Assembly (NCBI GenBank): GCA_937888595.1
Contig: CALARK010000007.1
Coordinates: 25,254-89,253, forward strand
DNA length: 64,000 bases
From: an uncultured Sterolibacteriaceae bacterium
Lineage (GTDB): Bacteria > Pseudomonadota > Gammaproteobacteria > Burkholderiales > Rhodocyclaceae
Reading direction: 5' to 3'
Part shown: positions 17,455 to 27,101 of the stretch, one piece after another
Layout of the letters: each line of letters opens with the position of its first letter
Numbering within the stretch: the stretch's first letter is position 1
Position numbers and translations under genes: made by a program
The notes under the pieces: model-generated
Database searches by the model: none
The model's input: the letters and a program-made list of their open reading frames with translations, nothing else
What the model was told of the DNA's origin: nothing

Positions 17455-17868
17455 TCATTTCCGGCCAGGCTGCACCAGCAGCCCGATCTTCGCGACCTGG
17501 GCGCGCTGCAGCTCGTCCATCACCGTCAGCACCGCTTCGTAGCGCACGCTCTTGTCGCCGGCGATCAGCACCGGCTGCTCGGGATGCTTCGCCTGCAGTT
17601 CGCGGATGCGTTCCTTCAGTTCGAGACGGCCGACGGTGACTTCGGCGCCGCCGAGGGCGCGGTCGCGTAGCGCCATCTCGCCGTCGGCCTTGACGATGAT
17701 CTCGAGCGGCTCGACGGGCGGTGTCGCGGCCTTGCCGACGCTCGGCAGTTCGATGGCGGCGGGCTGGATCATCGGCGCGGTGACCATGAAGATCACCAGC
17801 AGCACCAGCATCACGTCGATGTAGGGCACGACGTTGATTTCATGCTTGAGGCGGCGCGGACGACGCAT
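17455..17868 (-). CDS. tolR: Tol-Pal system protein TolR (ExbD family)
   Basis: 137 residues. One N-terminal membrane helix (about 14-33) contains the functionally essential Asp of the family in PYIDVMLVLLVIFMV. The periplasmic domain ends in MDELQRAQVAKIGL. With TolQ it forms the proton-driven motor that energises TolA. Lies three bases downstream of tolQ. Confidence 0.96.
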   Translation of the reverse strand: MRRPRRLKHEINVVPYIDVMLVLLVIFMVTAPMIQPAAIELPSVGKAATPPVEPLEIIVKADGEMALRDRALGGAEVTVGRLELKERIRELQAKHPEQPVLIAGDKSVRYEAVLTVMDELQRAQVAKIGLLVQPGRK

Positions 17869-17871
17869 GGC

Positions 17872-18549
17872 TTACTTCATCTGCCGCTGCAGGATGTTGG
17901 AGAACTCTTCCATGAAGCTCTCGAAGCGGACGGCGATGCGGTCGGTGTCATGCGCGAAGCGGTTGTAGGCGACCACGGCGGGGATAGCTGCGAACAGGCC
18001 GATGGCGGTGGCGACCAGCGCCTCGGCGATGCCGGGCGCGACGGCGGCGAGCGTGGCCGTGGTCATGCTGGCGAGGCCGCGGAAGGAATGCATGATGCCC
18101 CATACCGTGCCGAACAGGCCGACATAAGGCGAGACTGAACCGACCGAGGCGAGGAAGGCGAGGTGCGCCTCGAGGTCGTCGATCTCGCGCTGGTAGGTGG
18201 CACGCATGGCGCGGCGGACGCCATCGATCGCGGTCGCCGGGTCGAGCGACTTCTGGCCGCGCAGCTTGCTGAATTCGCGGAAGCCGGCCTCGAAGATGCG
18301 TTCCAGCGCGCCGCTGTGGTGGCGGTCATTGACGGCGCTCTGGTAGAGGCTGTTGAGGTCGCCGCCGCTCCAGAACTCGCGTTCGAAGGCCTCGGTTTTC
18401 TGGCGGGCGTCGCGGATCTGGAACCACTTGCGGAAGATCCAGTACCACGACATGACGGAGACGTAGGCGAGCAGCCCCATGACCAGCTTGACGACGAGGC
18501 TGGCGTTGACGATCAGTTCGACGAGGGCAAGATCCTGGGTGACGTTCAT
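17872..18549 (-). CDS. tolQ: Tol-Pal system proton channel protein TolQ (ExbB family)
   Basis: 225 residues with three membrane helices: about 14-34, a second near 135-155 (GLFGTVWGIMHSFRGLAS) and a third near 170-190 (GIAEALVATAIGLFAAIPAVVAYN). These carry the conserved Thr and Gly residues of the ExbB/TolQ channel. ATG 18549 is chosen since it overlaps the ybgC stop (ATGA) and gives the family length. Confidence 0.96.
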   Translation of the reverse strand: MNVTQDLALVELIVNASLVVKLVMGLLAYVSVMSWYWIFRKWFQIRDARQKTEAFEREFWSGGDLNSLYQSAVNDRHHSGALERIFEAGFREFSKLRGQKSLDPATAIDGVRRAMRATYQREIDDLEAHLAFLASVGSVSPYVGLFGTVWGIMHSFRGLASMTTATLAAVAPGIAEALVATAIGLFAAIPAVVAYNRFAHDTDRIAVRFESFMEEFSNILQRQMK

Positions 18550-18946
18550 TTCAGGGAGGAGAGTTGGGTGTGGATTGCGGCGGGCATGGCGGTCGCCTTG
18601 CCGCGGGCGAGATCGAGGCAGGCGACCCGCACCTCGGCGGTCAGCAGTGTTTCGCCTGCCCGGACGATGGATTGCGCGAATGTTACCTGAGCACGCCCCA
18701 TCGCCTTGACGGCGCTGTGGACTTCGATCAGGTCGTCGAGCTTCGCGGGACGGAGGTATTCGACGGTGAGGGAACGTACCGCGAAAGCCAGCCCGGTGGT
18801 TTCCGCCAGCTGCCGCTGCTCGAAGCCGAGGCCGCGCAGCAGTTCGGTACGGGCGCGCTCGAGATACTTGAGGTAGTTGGCGTAATAGACGACGCCACCG
18901 GCATCGGTGTCCTCGTAATAGACGCGCACTTCCAGCTTCATCGGCC

Positions 18947-18950
<4 letters not shown>
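18546..18950 (-). CDS. ybgC: Acyl-CoA thioesterase YbgC
   Basis: 134 residues, a hotdog-fold 4-hydroxybenzoyl-CoA thioesterase-type enzyme. The active-site segment YEDTDAGGVVYYANYLKYLER holds the catalytic Asp and the conserved Tyr. YbgC hydrolyses short-chain acyl-CoAs and is the usual first gene of the tol-pal operon. ATG 18950 overlaps the ruvB stop (ATGA); a second ATG at 18941 is possible. Confidence 0.93.
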
Positions 18951-19992
<1,042 letters not shown>

Positions 19993-19996
<4 letters not shown>

Positions 19997-21039
19997 GAGG
20001 CGATTGTCGCAGGTTCCGACCAGCCCTCGGCCAGCGTCAGCGCGAGGGCGAGGATCACCGGCCCGAGGAAGATGCCGACGAAGCCGAAGGCCAGCACGCC
20101 GCCGAACACGCCGAGGGCGATCAGCAGGATCGGCAGGCTGGCCGAACGGCTGATCAGGACGGGCTTGACGAAGTTATCCACGCTGCTGATCACGACGAGG
20201 CCGTAGATGACCATGAAGATCGCCCAGCCGGTCTGGCCCTGGTCGTAGAGCCACCAGGCGGCGCCGCCCCAGATCAGCGGCGGGCCGACCGGGATCATCG
20301 ACAGGAAGAAGGTCGCCGCGCCGAGCAACAGGGCCGCCGGCACGCCGGCGATGAGGAAGCCGATCAGGGCGACCGCCGCTTGTGCCGCCGCGGTGCCGAC
20401 GATGCCGATCATCACGCCCATGATGGTGGTGCGGGCCAGCGTCAGCATGCGGCCGCCGAGTTCGCCGCCGATCTTGTCGGCCAGATGCGCCAGACGCGTC
20501 GCCAGCGCGCGGCCGTCGCGGTAGAAGAAGAAGGCGATGAAGACCACCAGCGTCAGTTCGAGCAGGCCCTGGCCGATCAGGCCGACCGTGGCGAGCAACA
20601 GCTTGCGCGTCGGCTCGAACAGCTGCTTGCCGAGCTGGGTGATTTCCTCCTTGCTGGCGGCGAGCTTGCGCCAGTAGTCGTCGAGCGGTTCGCCGACGAG
20701 CGGCAGGCCAGCCAGCCAGCCGGGCGGCGCGTGATCGCCCGATTCGAACCAGGGACGCAGCAGGGCGATCAGCTGGCTGACGCCATCGGCCACGGTCGCG
20801 GCGAGGTAGGACATCGGCAGCAGCACGGCCAGCGCCAGCAACAGGGTGGTCAGCAGCGCGGCGAGCGTCGTGCGGCCCTTGAGGCGGGACTCGATCCAGG
20901 CGAACAGCGGCCAGGTGCTGAGGCAGAGGATGGCGGCGAACAGCAGCGCGGCGAGGAAGGGGGCGAGCACCCAGGCGGCGCCGACGGCGATCAGCGCGAC
21001 GAGGGCGAGGCGGGCGTGGGCGCGGGTGCTTTCGTTCAT
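19993..21039 (-). CDS. AI-2E family transporter (PerM-like)
   Basis: 348 residues from ATG 21039, chosen because the frame upstream enters the next gene and this Met directly precedes the first helix. About eight hydrophobic segments in the PerM/TqsA pattern: two N-terminal helices, a soluble middle region (about 90-150), then five or six helices containing the family's FIAFFFYRDG and the late VDNFVKPVLISR. Family members include the autoinducer-2 exporter TqsA and ion antiporters; the substrate here is unknown. It sits inside the interrupted ruv operon. Confidence 0.85.
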
Positions 21040-21067
21040 CGGAAGTGGGAGCGCGGGATGCGCGATT

Positions 21068-21580
21068 CTACCTGTTGCCGTCCGTCGCTCCCGCCGCGGC
21101 CGGGCGCGGGGCGATGCGGCGGATGTGCAGGGTTTTCTCGACCGTGGCGATGACCTGCCCGGCCTCATCGACGATATCCACCGGCCAGGTCGGTTCGTAT
21201 TTTTCACCCCCGGCGGTCATGGCCGCGACCTCGGCGATTTGCGCCGCCGTCAGCTCGAAGCGGGCGAACACGTCGCTGCGGCCCGGGGCGCGGAAACGGA
21301 TCGCGGCCGCCTTGTCCCAGACGATGTGGCCGCGCTCGAGGTTGTGCAGCAGCATCAGCGCGTAGAAGGGATCGGTCATCGAGAACAGCGAGCCGCCGTA
21401 GTGCGTGCCGAAGTAGTTGCGGTTGAGCAGGCCGCGGCGCAGCCGCACGACGACGCGGCGGAAGTCGGGCGAGATTTCCATGACGTGGATGCCGGCGCCG
21501 ACGAAGGGGGGCCAGAGGTTCATGCCGAAGCGCAGCAGGCCCGCGGAGAGTCGCAGCCGGCTCAGGAAACCTTGTGCCAT
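21068..21580 (-). CDS. DUF4442 hotdog-fold protein
   Basis: 170 residues. The segment NRNYFGTHYGGSLFSMTDPFYALMLL matches the DUF4442 family, related to PaaI-type thioesterases. The function is not established; a thioesterase-like role on acyl groups is possible. No signal peptide is visible. Lies between ruvA (ten bases upstream) and the AI-2E transporter, in the same direction. Confidence 0.8.
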   Translation of the reverse strand: MAQGFLSRLRLSAGLLRFGMNLWPPFVGAGIHVMEISPDFRRVVVRLRRGLLNRNYFGTHYGGSLFSMTDPFYALMLLHNLERGHIVWDKAAAIRFRAPGRSDVFARFELTAAQIAEVAAMTAGGEKYEPTWPVDIVDEAGQVIATVEKTLHIRRIAPRPAAAGATDGNR

Positions 21581-21590
21581 CTGCGCGCCA

Positions 21591-22193
21591 TCAGTTTTTC
21601 GAGAGCAGCTTCAGCGCCTGGCGGATGCCCCCGGCGACATCGGCGTCGGCCGGCAGCGCCTTGATCGCCCCCAGCGCCTCGCGCTCGCTGTAGCCGAGGG
21701 CCAGCAAGGCATTGAGGATGTCGGTCATCGCGTCCGCAGCCGGAGCGGCTGCCGTCCCGCCGGCGCCGACTTTTGCTACCGCAGTAGCGGCGACGGGCAG
21801 CTTGCCCTTCAGTTCGAGCAGCAGCCGCTCGGCGGTCTTCTTGCCGATGCCGGGGATTTTCACCAGCCGGCCGGTCTCCTGCAATGCGACCGCCTGCGCC
21901 AGTTCGCCGACCGACAGGCCCGACAGCACCGCCAGCGCCATGCGCGCGCCGATGCCCGAGATCTTCAGCAGCTGGCGGAACAGGGCGCGCTCGGCCTCGG
22001 TGAGGAAGCCGAACAGCAGGTGGGCATCCTCGCGCACGACGAGATGGGTGACGAGCGCAACCTTTTCGTTGATGTTCGGCAGGTTGTAGAAGGTGCTCAT
22101 CGGCACGTCGATCTCGTAGCCGACGCCGCCGACGTCGACGAGGATTTGCGGCGGGTTTTTCTCCAGCAGGGTACCGGCGATGCGACCGATCAT
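21591..22193 (-). CDS. ruvA: Holliday junction DNA-binding protein RuvA
   Basis: 200 residues, the usual size. Domain I (OB fold, MIGRIAGTLLEK) is followed by domain II with two helix-hairpin-helix motifs (LLKISGIGARMALAVL, LVKIPGIGKKTAERLLLEL). A flexible linker then leads to domain III, which contacts RuvB (LLALGYSEREALGAIKAL). The dispersed repeat is read as KVGAGGTA at residues about 141-148, which is the disordered linker in RuvA structures. Its start overlaps the glycosyltransferase stop (ATGA). Confidence 0.97.
   Translation of the reverse strand: MIGRIAGTLLEKNPPQILVDVGGVGYEIDVPMSTFYNLPNINEKVALVTHLVVREDAHLLFGFLTEAERALFRQLLKISGIGARMALAVLSGLSVGELAQAVALQETGRLVKIPGIGKKTAERLLLELKGKLPVAATAVAKVGAGGTAAAPAADAMTDILNALLALGYSEREALGAIKALPADADVAGGIRQALKLLSKN
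21751..21774 (-). repeat. Dispersed repeat copy 6 (inside ruvA)
   Basis: Perfect 20-base core with an adjacent TTTT on the + strand. Read as KVGAGGTA in the linker between RuvA domains II and III. Confidence 0.88.
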
Positions 22194-23380
22194 GACGAGA
22201 CTATCTCCTCGATGCGCCGCACGAGGTTGGCAACGACCACCTCCTGCGGAAATGCTGCGTATTTTCGCGCAAAGCCCCGGGCGTTGCCGGCGAACGAAGG
22301 GTCGCCGACGACACGCTGCAGCTTCTGCGACAGGTCATCGGCCGGCTGTTCCGGGTCGACGAACAAGCCGGCCCCCATGGCTTCCACGCGACGGGCCAGC
22401 ATGAATTGCTCGAGATGCCACGGCAGCAGCAGCACGGGCTTGCCCGCCAGCAGGAAGCGCGTCGTGGTCGAGAGGCTGGCGTAGGTGACTGCGGCCGCTG
22501 CCTGCCGGCTCGCGGCCGTGAGGTCGACCGGCCCCGCCGCGAAGACCAGGTGCGGAGCGGCCATGCGTTCGCGCAGCGCCGGGTCGATGTCGGGATAGAA
22601 GACGACGGTTGGTAGACCGAGCGTGTGCAGGGCCTGCAACGCCGCCTCATGGTGGCGGCATTCCTTCCGAAGGTAGGTGAAGAGGCGCGGACCGGGCAGG
22701 TCGGGCCAGGCCGGGCGTACGCCGATGCCGGCATCCGGCAGGTTCCCCCAGTAGCGGGCCGGCCCGCGGTCCGAATAGTGGTCGAGTTCGGGGAAGCCGA
22801 GCAGCGTGTCCTCGGCGACCGCGAAGAGTTGCGCGACGCCCGCGAGAGGCGGTTTGCTGAAGCGGGCCAGTACGGCATTGATGTTCGCCAGTGCGGCACG
22901 CTCGATGGCCTGCAGCGTTTCTGTCGGCACGTTCAGCCAGGGCCGCATGTTCGGAGCGGGCGACCGCGGCGGCGGGATGCAGAAGCCACTGGAAAACAGG
23001 ATCGCTGGCAGGTCGAGCGTGCGTGCGGCGAGCAGGGCGGTCGGCGCATGATCCGCCAGCACGAGTTGCGTACCGGCGAGCTGGAGCAGTTCGCGCCACG
23101 CGACGGTCAGGCCGAGCAGGTCGGCGGTGTCGGCATAGCCGAAGCGCAGCAGGATGTCCGCATAGGACAGCGGAGGTCCGTTTCCCGTCCGTTCCGGACA
23201 GGCGGGCGCCTGCAGCCAGGCGAAGCCTTCGCGGTCGAGCAGGCGTGCGGCCGAAGGGGGTGACGCGACCGCCCAATGCACGGTATGGCCACGGTCGCGC
23301 AGGGCGCGGGCGAGTGGCAGGGCGGCACCGAGATGACCGAGTCCCGCGCCGAATTCCCAGGCGTAGAGGATGCGTGACAT
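22190..23380 (-). CDS. GT-B glycosyltransferase-like protein (MGT/UGT type)
   Basis: 396 residues. The N-terminal GxGHLGAALPLARALRDRGHTV and the C-terminal segment with PVLLLPWHLEQFMLARRVEAMGAG are typical of nucleotide-sugar transferases of the macrolide/UDP-glucuronosyl type; the usual HCGGxGT motif is replaced by TYASLSTTTRFLLAGKP. The substrate is unknown. It is inserted between ruvC and ruvA, with a one-base TGATG overlap to ruvC and an ATGA overlap to ruvA, so it is translationally coupled inside a DNA repair operon. Activity is uncertain because the donor-binding His motif is altered. Confidence 0.7.
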   Translation of the reverse strand: MSRILYAWEFGAGLGHLGAALPLARALRDRGHTVHWAVASPPSAARLLDREGFAWLQAPACPERTGNGPPLSYADILLRFGYADTADLLGLTVAWRELLQLAGTQLVLADHAPTALLAARTLDLPAILFSSGFCIPPPRSPAPNMRPWLNVPTETLQAIERAALANINAVLARFSKPPLAGVAQLFAVAEDTLLGFPELDHYSDRGPARYWGNLPDAGIGVRPAWPDLPGPRLFTYLRKECRHHEAALQALHTLGLPTVVFYPDIDPALRERMAAPHLVFAAGPVDLTAASRQAAAAVTYASLSTTTRFLLAGKPVLLLPWHLEQFMLARRVEAMGAGLFVDPEQPADDLSQKLQRVVGDPSFAGNARGFARKYAAFPQEVVVANLVRRIEEIVSS

Positions 23381-23916
23381 CAGACCAGCCGGCCGTTGCG
23401 GACCCGGAACCCCTGCGTCGCCATAGTGCCGAGCCGTCCCCCGTGGGCGTGGCAGATCGCGCAGGCCAGGGCGTCGGCGGCGTCGGCGGAGGGTTCGCCG
23501 GGCAGCTGCAGCAGGCGCGTCACCATGTGGCCGACCTGTTCCTTGGCCGCCTTGCCGTGGCCGACGACGGCCTGCTTGATCTGCAGCGCCGTGTATTCGG
23601 CGACCGGCAGGTTGGCCAGCACGAGGGCGGAGATGGCGGCGCCGCGCGCCTGACCGAGCAGCAGGGTCGATTGCGGATTGACGTTGACGAACACTTTCTC
23701 GATGGCGGCTTCGCCCGGTGCATGCGCGGCTACCACCTCGCCGATGCCGTCGAGCAGCGTCTTCAGTCGCTGCGGCAGGCTGTCCTTTTCGTTGCTGCGG
23801 ATGCAGCCGCTGGTGACGTAGGCGAGCTTCTGGCCCGTCTTGTCGATGATGCCGAAGCCGGTGATGCGCAGGCCGGGGTCGATGCCCAGTATTCTGACGG
23901 TGCGGACGGTGTTCAT
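23380..23916 (-). CDS. ruvC: Crossover junction endodeoxyribonuclease RuvC
   Basis: 178 residues. RuvC cuts Holliday junctions. The first catalytic Asp is in ILGIDPGLRITGFG (about residue 13), followed by AIEKVFVNVNPQSTLLLGQARG, QIKQAVVGHGKAAKEQV, and the terminal acidic residues in PSADAADALACAICH. ATG 23916 overlaps the upstream EamA stop (ATGA) and gives the usual family length; the frame continues open upstream as an artefact. Confidence 0.97.
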   Translation of the reverse strand: MNTVRTVRILGIDPGLRITGFGIIDKTGQKLAYVTSGCIRSNEKDSLPQRLKTLLDGIGEVVAAHAPGEAAIEKVFVNVNPQSTLLLGQARGAAISALVLANLPVAEYTALQIKQAVVGHGKAAKEQVGHMVTRLLQLPGEPSADAADALACAICHAHGGRLGTMATQGFRVRNGRLV

Positions 23917-24758
23917 CGCCGCGAAAGATACACGCCCCACACCGCGAGGGCCATGCCGGCCAGCGCGATGCCGCCCAGCGTTTCGCCGAACAGGCCCCAG
24001 GCCAGCAACGCGGTGGTCGGCGGCGTCAGGTAGAACAGGCTGGCGACATTGACGGCGCTGCCGTGGCGGATCAGCCAGTTGAGCAGCGATATCGCGCCGA
24101 CCGACAGTACCAGCACCAGCCAGCCGAGGGCGAAGGCGAACTCGCCGGTCCAGTCGATGCGGAAGTCGTCGCGCACGAAGACGATGGCGCCGGTGACGAG
24201 GGCGCTCGGCAGGAATTGCGCGACGGCGCCGCTGCGCCAGTCGAAATGCGGCGCGAAACGTTTCTGGTAGAGGGTGCCGAGGGTGATGCCGAGCAGGGCG
24301 ACGCAGGCCGGCAGGAGGGCGGCAATGCCGAAGCCGCTGCCCAGCTTGCCGGAGACGACCATGCCCGTCCCGGCGAAGCCGAGCACCAGGCCCAGCCACT
24401 GGCGCGGCAGGACGGTTTCGCCGAGCAGGCGGCCGGCGATGGTGGCGGTCAGCAGCGGCTGCAGGCCGACCACGAGGGCCGTGATGCCGGCCGGCAGCCC
24501 CTTGCCGATGGCGATGAAGACGCCGCCGAGATAGGTCGCATGGACGAGCAGGCCGGCGATGCCGATATGCAGCCACTGGCGGCCGTCGCGCGGCCAGGGG
24601 GCCCGCCACAGCAGGGCGATGCTGCCCATCAGCGCGATCACCAGCAGGTAGCGGACGAACAGGAAGGCGAGCGGGGCGGCATGCGGCAGACCGAACTTGG
24701 CCCCAATGAAGCCAGTGCTCCAGAGAAAGACGAAGAGGAAGGGCGCCAGCCGCGTCAT
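23913..24758 (-). CDS. EamA family (DMT superfamily) transporter
   Basis: 281 residues with ten hydrophobic helices in two EamA repeats. The N-terminus FLFVFLWSTGFIGAKFGLPHAAP is typical. Family members export amino acids or other small metabolites; the substrate is unknown. Ends with an ATGA overlap on ruvC, so it is the first gene of the ruvC group. Not closely similar to the other EamA protein at 28640-29539. Confidence 0.85.
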   Translation of the reverse strand: MTRLAPFLFVFLWSTGFIGAKFGLPHAAPLAFLFVRYLLVIALMGSIALLWRAPWPRDGRQWLHIGIAGLLVHATYLGGVFIAIGKGLPAGITALVVGLQPLLTATIAGRLLGETVLPRQWLGLVLGFAGTGMVVSGKLGSGFGIAALLPACVALLGITLGTLYQKRFAPHFDWRSGAVAQFLPSALVTGAIVFVRDDFRIDWTGEFAFALGWLVLVLSVGAISLLNWLIRHGSAVNVASLFYLTPPTTALLAWGLFGETLGGIALAGMALAVWGVYLSRR

Positions 24759-24765
24759 GTCACGG

Positions 24766-24790
24766 AAAAAGTCGGCGCCGGCAGGACGGC
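24766..24790 (+). repeat. Dispersed repeat copy 7 (intergenic)
   Basis: One mismatch to the core, preceded by AAAAA. Fills most of the 42-base gap between yebC and the EamA gene, both on the minus strand. Confidence 0.87.
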
Positions 24791-24800
24791 GACGCGACGG

Positions 24801-25526
24801 CTATTCGTCCATCACCGCCGTCGTATAGACCTCCTGCACGTCGTCGAGGCCGTCCAGCGCATCGAGCAGCTTCTGCATCTTCACGGCATCGTCGCCGGCG
24901 AGTTCGGTTTCGCCTTCCGGTTTCATCGTCACTTCGGCGAATTCGGGCTTGAAGCCGGCCGCTTCGAGCGCTTCCTTGACGGTGAGGAAGTCGCCCGGTG
25001 CGGTGATCACCTCGATCGAGCCGTCCTCGTTGGCTGCCACGTCCTCGGCACCGCCTTCGATGGCCGCATCCATCAGCGCCGCCTCGTCGGTGCCGGGGGC
25101 GAAGATCAGTTGGCCGCAATGCTTGAACTGGAAGGCGACGCAGCCGTCGGTGCCCATGTTGCCGCCGTGCTTGGCGAAGGCGTGGCGGACTTCTGCGACG
25201 GTGCGCACCTTGTTGTCGGTCAGGCAGTCGACCATCACAGCCGCGCCGCCGATGCCGTAGCCTTCATAGCGAATTTCGATGTAATCGACGCCTTCGAGCT
25301 CGCCGGTGCCCTTCTTGATGGCGTTGTCGATCTTGTCCTTGGGCATGTTGACGGCCTTGGCCTTGTCGACCGCCATGCGCAGGCGCGGGTTGAAGTTGAC
25401 ATCGCCCCCGCCCATCTTGGCGGCGACGGTGATCTCCTTGGCGACGCGCGAGAAGGCGGCGCCGCGCTTTTCATCCTGGCGCCCCTTGCGGTGCTGGATG
25501 TTGGCCCATTTGGAATGTCCGGCCAT
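24801..25526 (-). CDS. yebC: YebC/PmpR family protein
   Basis: 241 residues. The N-terminus MAGHSKWANIQHRKGRQD is diagnostic. The family was described as transcriptional regulators, and members have more recently been linked to ribosome rescue at proline stretches. YebC is commonly found immediately upstream of ruvC, as here with one gene between them. Three-domain layout with GGNMGTDGCVAFQF in the middle. ATG 25526 is fixed by the conserved N-terminus. Confidence 0.96.
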   Translation of the reverse strand: MAGHSKWANIQHRKGRQDEKRGAAFSRVAKEITVAAKMGGGDVNFNPRLRMAVDKAKAVNMPKDKIDNAIKKGTGELEGVDYIEIRYEGYGIGGAAVMVDCLTDNKVRTVAEVRHAFAKHGGNMGTDGCVAFQFKHCGQLIFAPGTDEAALMDAAIEGGAEDVAANEDGSIEVITAPGDFLTVKEALEAAGFKPEFAEVTMKPEGETELAGDDAVKMQKLLDALDGLDDVQEVYTTAVMDE

Positions 25527-25565
25527 GGCTGGTCTTTCGTAGGTTCGGGTTGCGGGAACGAAGAA

Positions 25566-25588
25566 ACCCGACGGCAGGGCCGTCGGGT
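25566..25588 (-). terminator. Rho-independent terminator of the cyclase gene
   Basis: Perfect 10-base-pair stem ACCCGACGGC/GCCGTCGGGT with loop AGG, followed on the minus strand by TTTCTTC. It lies between the end of the cyclase gene (25631) and the start of yebC (25526). Confidence 0.85.
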
Positions 25589-25630
25589 GCGGGGCGGATT
25601 CTACGGCAGCGGACGCGCGCGGGGGGTTAG

Positions 25631-26980
25631 TTAGGCGGCGGCCGGCTTGATATCGACGATCTCGGCGATCGGCAGGGTCGCGATGTCCTTGAGCTTCTCG
25701 AGGCGCATGCCGTCCTGCTCGAGCAGCGCGGCGACCTGGGAAAAGCTCGAGGAGACGAACACCTCGCGGCCGTCGGGCGAGCGGCGGCGCACGCCGTAGG
25801 AGAGGCGGGCCCGCTCTTCGGCGGGCAGCTTGCCGATCAGCGACTTGGTGACCCAGACGCTGCCGTGGCGGGCGAAATCGGAAATGCGCGCGGCCTGGTT
25901 GATGGTGTCGCCGAGCACCACGAACTCGATGCTGGTCGGCGTCTGGAAGGTGCCCAGCCACTCCTGGCCCTCGTTGATGCCGGTGTTGAGGTAGAGCTCG
26001 TTGAACCACTGCTTGCGCAGCTGCCAGGCCTTGGACAGATGCTGGACGACCTGGCGGATTTCCAGTGCGCAGGAGACGGCGTTGGCGAGATAGTCACTGT
26101 CGGGCTGCGGGAAGAAGTAATAGACGAGGCCGTCACCGACGTGCTTGCCGCAGGTGCCGCGGTATTTGCGGAACACCGGCGCCAGCGTGCGCCAGATCTC
26201 GTTGATCAGTTCGAAATATTCCTCGGGCGGCAGTTCGGAGCAGATCTTCACCGAACTCTGCAGGTCGGAAACCAGCACGGCCAGGTTCGTCAGCACCGGC
26301 AGACGCTTGCGCAGCAGTTCGCGGATCACCTCGTCGCGGCGCATCAGCAGGTCGATCATCGCGTCCGCCGGCCCGCTGTCGGGGCTCAGGACGACGAAGA
26401 TGCCTTCACGGAAGAAGGAGGCGTAGGCCTGGTAGTAATCCTCGCCCTTGTCCGGCCGGGGCATGCGCACCTCGGACTGGACGATCGGACGGTGGGGCGG
26501 CACCTCGGGCGCATCGATATACGCGGCTTGCAGGCGGGCATAGGTCACCGGGTCGAGGCCGCGGCAGACGTTGCCGAAAGCTTCGGCGCTCAGGCTGGAC
26601 TTGGCAATGCCGACATGGAAGGCCATCAGGCTGCCCATTTCGCCGCGCCCGACCGGCAGCAGGCGGAACAGGTTGCGCGCATCGCTGGTCTGCGGCAGGT
26701 CGAGGTGGCCGCCGAACAGGCACTGGCGGGCGGCCGCGTTGATCCACAGCAGCTCGAAATTCTGGTTGATCATGTAAGCCGGATGCTCGATATCGTCCAG
26801 CGTCAGATGCAGTGGAGCGGAGTGAGCACCCGCCTGCCCGGCGGTGTGGCCGGTGGCGAGGCGCTCGACGATCTGGGCCATGCTGAGTCCCTCCTGCTTG
26901 AGGCGGCGCACTTCGTCGATGCTCGGCGAAGATTTTCCGGAAAGCGGCGTCATGTCGTGAATGGTCGGGTCATGGGACAA
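25631..26980 (-). CDS. PAS domain-containing class III adenylate/guanylate cyclase
   Basis: 449 residues, no membrane helix. A short N-terminal helix-turn segment (RRLKQEGLSMAQIVERL) precedes a PAS-like domain (HPAYMINQNFELLWINAAARQC, about residue 65) and a C-terminal class III cyclase domain. The metal-binding Asp residues are in VLVSDLQSS and GKHVGDGLVYYF, and FVVLGDTINQAARISDFA matches the conserved G-D-x-x-N-x-A-A-R region. The Lys in GKHVGD favours adenine specificity. A cyclic nucleotide-binding transporter lies 20 kb away at 46590. The gene ends at a strong terminator and is monocistronic. Confidence 0.88.
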   Translation of the reverse strand: MSHDPTIHDMTPLSGKSSPSIDEVRRLKQEGLSMAQIVERLATGHTAGQAGAHSAPLHLTLDDIEHPAYMINQNFELLWINAAARQCLFGGHLDLPQTSDARNLFRLLPVGRGEMGSLMAFHVGIAKSSLSAEAFGNVCRGLDPVTYARLQAAYIDAPEVPPHRPIVQSEVRMPRPDKGEDYYQAYASFFREGIFVVLSPDSGPADAMIDLLMRRDEVIRELLRKRLPVLTNLAVLVSDLQSSVKICSELPPEEYFELINEIWRTLAPVFRKYRGTCGKHVGDGLVYYFFPQPDSDYLANAVSCALEIRQVVQHLSKAWQLRKQWFNELYLNTGINEGQEWLGTFQTPTSIEFVVLGDTINQAARISDFARHGSVWVTKSLIGKLPAEERARLSYGVRRRSPDGREVFVSSSFSQVAALLEQDGMRLEKLKDIATLPIAEIVDIKPAAA

Positions 26981-27101
26981 TGCGGCAGCCGGCTTTTCCG
27001 GCAGTCGTAGCGATATTACGGAAAATAGCGCCCGGAATTAAAGTCTTTTTTCAGTGTATTTCTCCAACATGTTGTTTTAAAGCACATACAGGGATGGAAA
27101 A

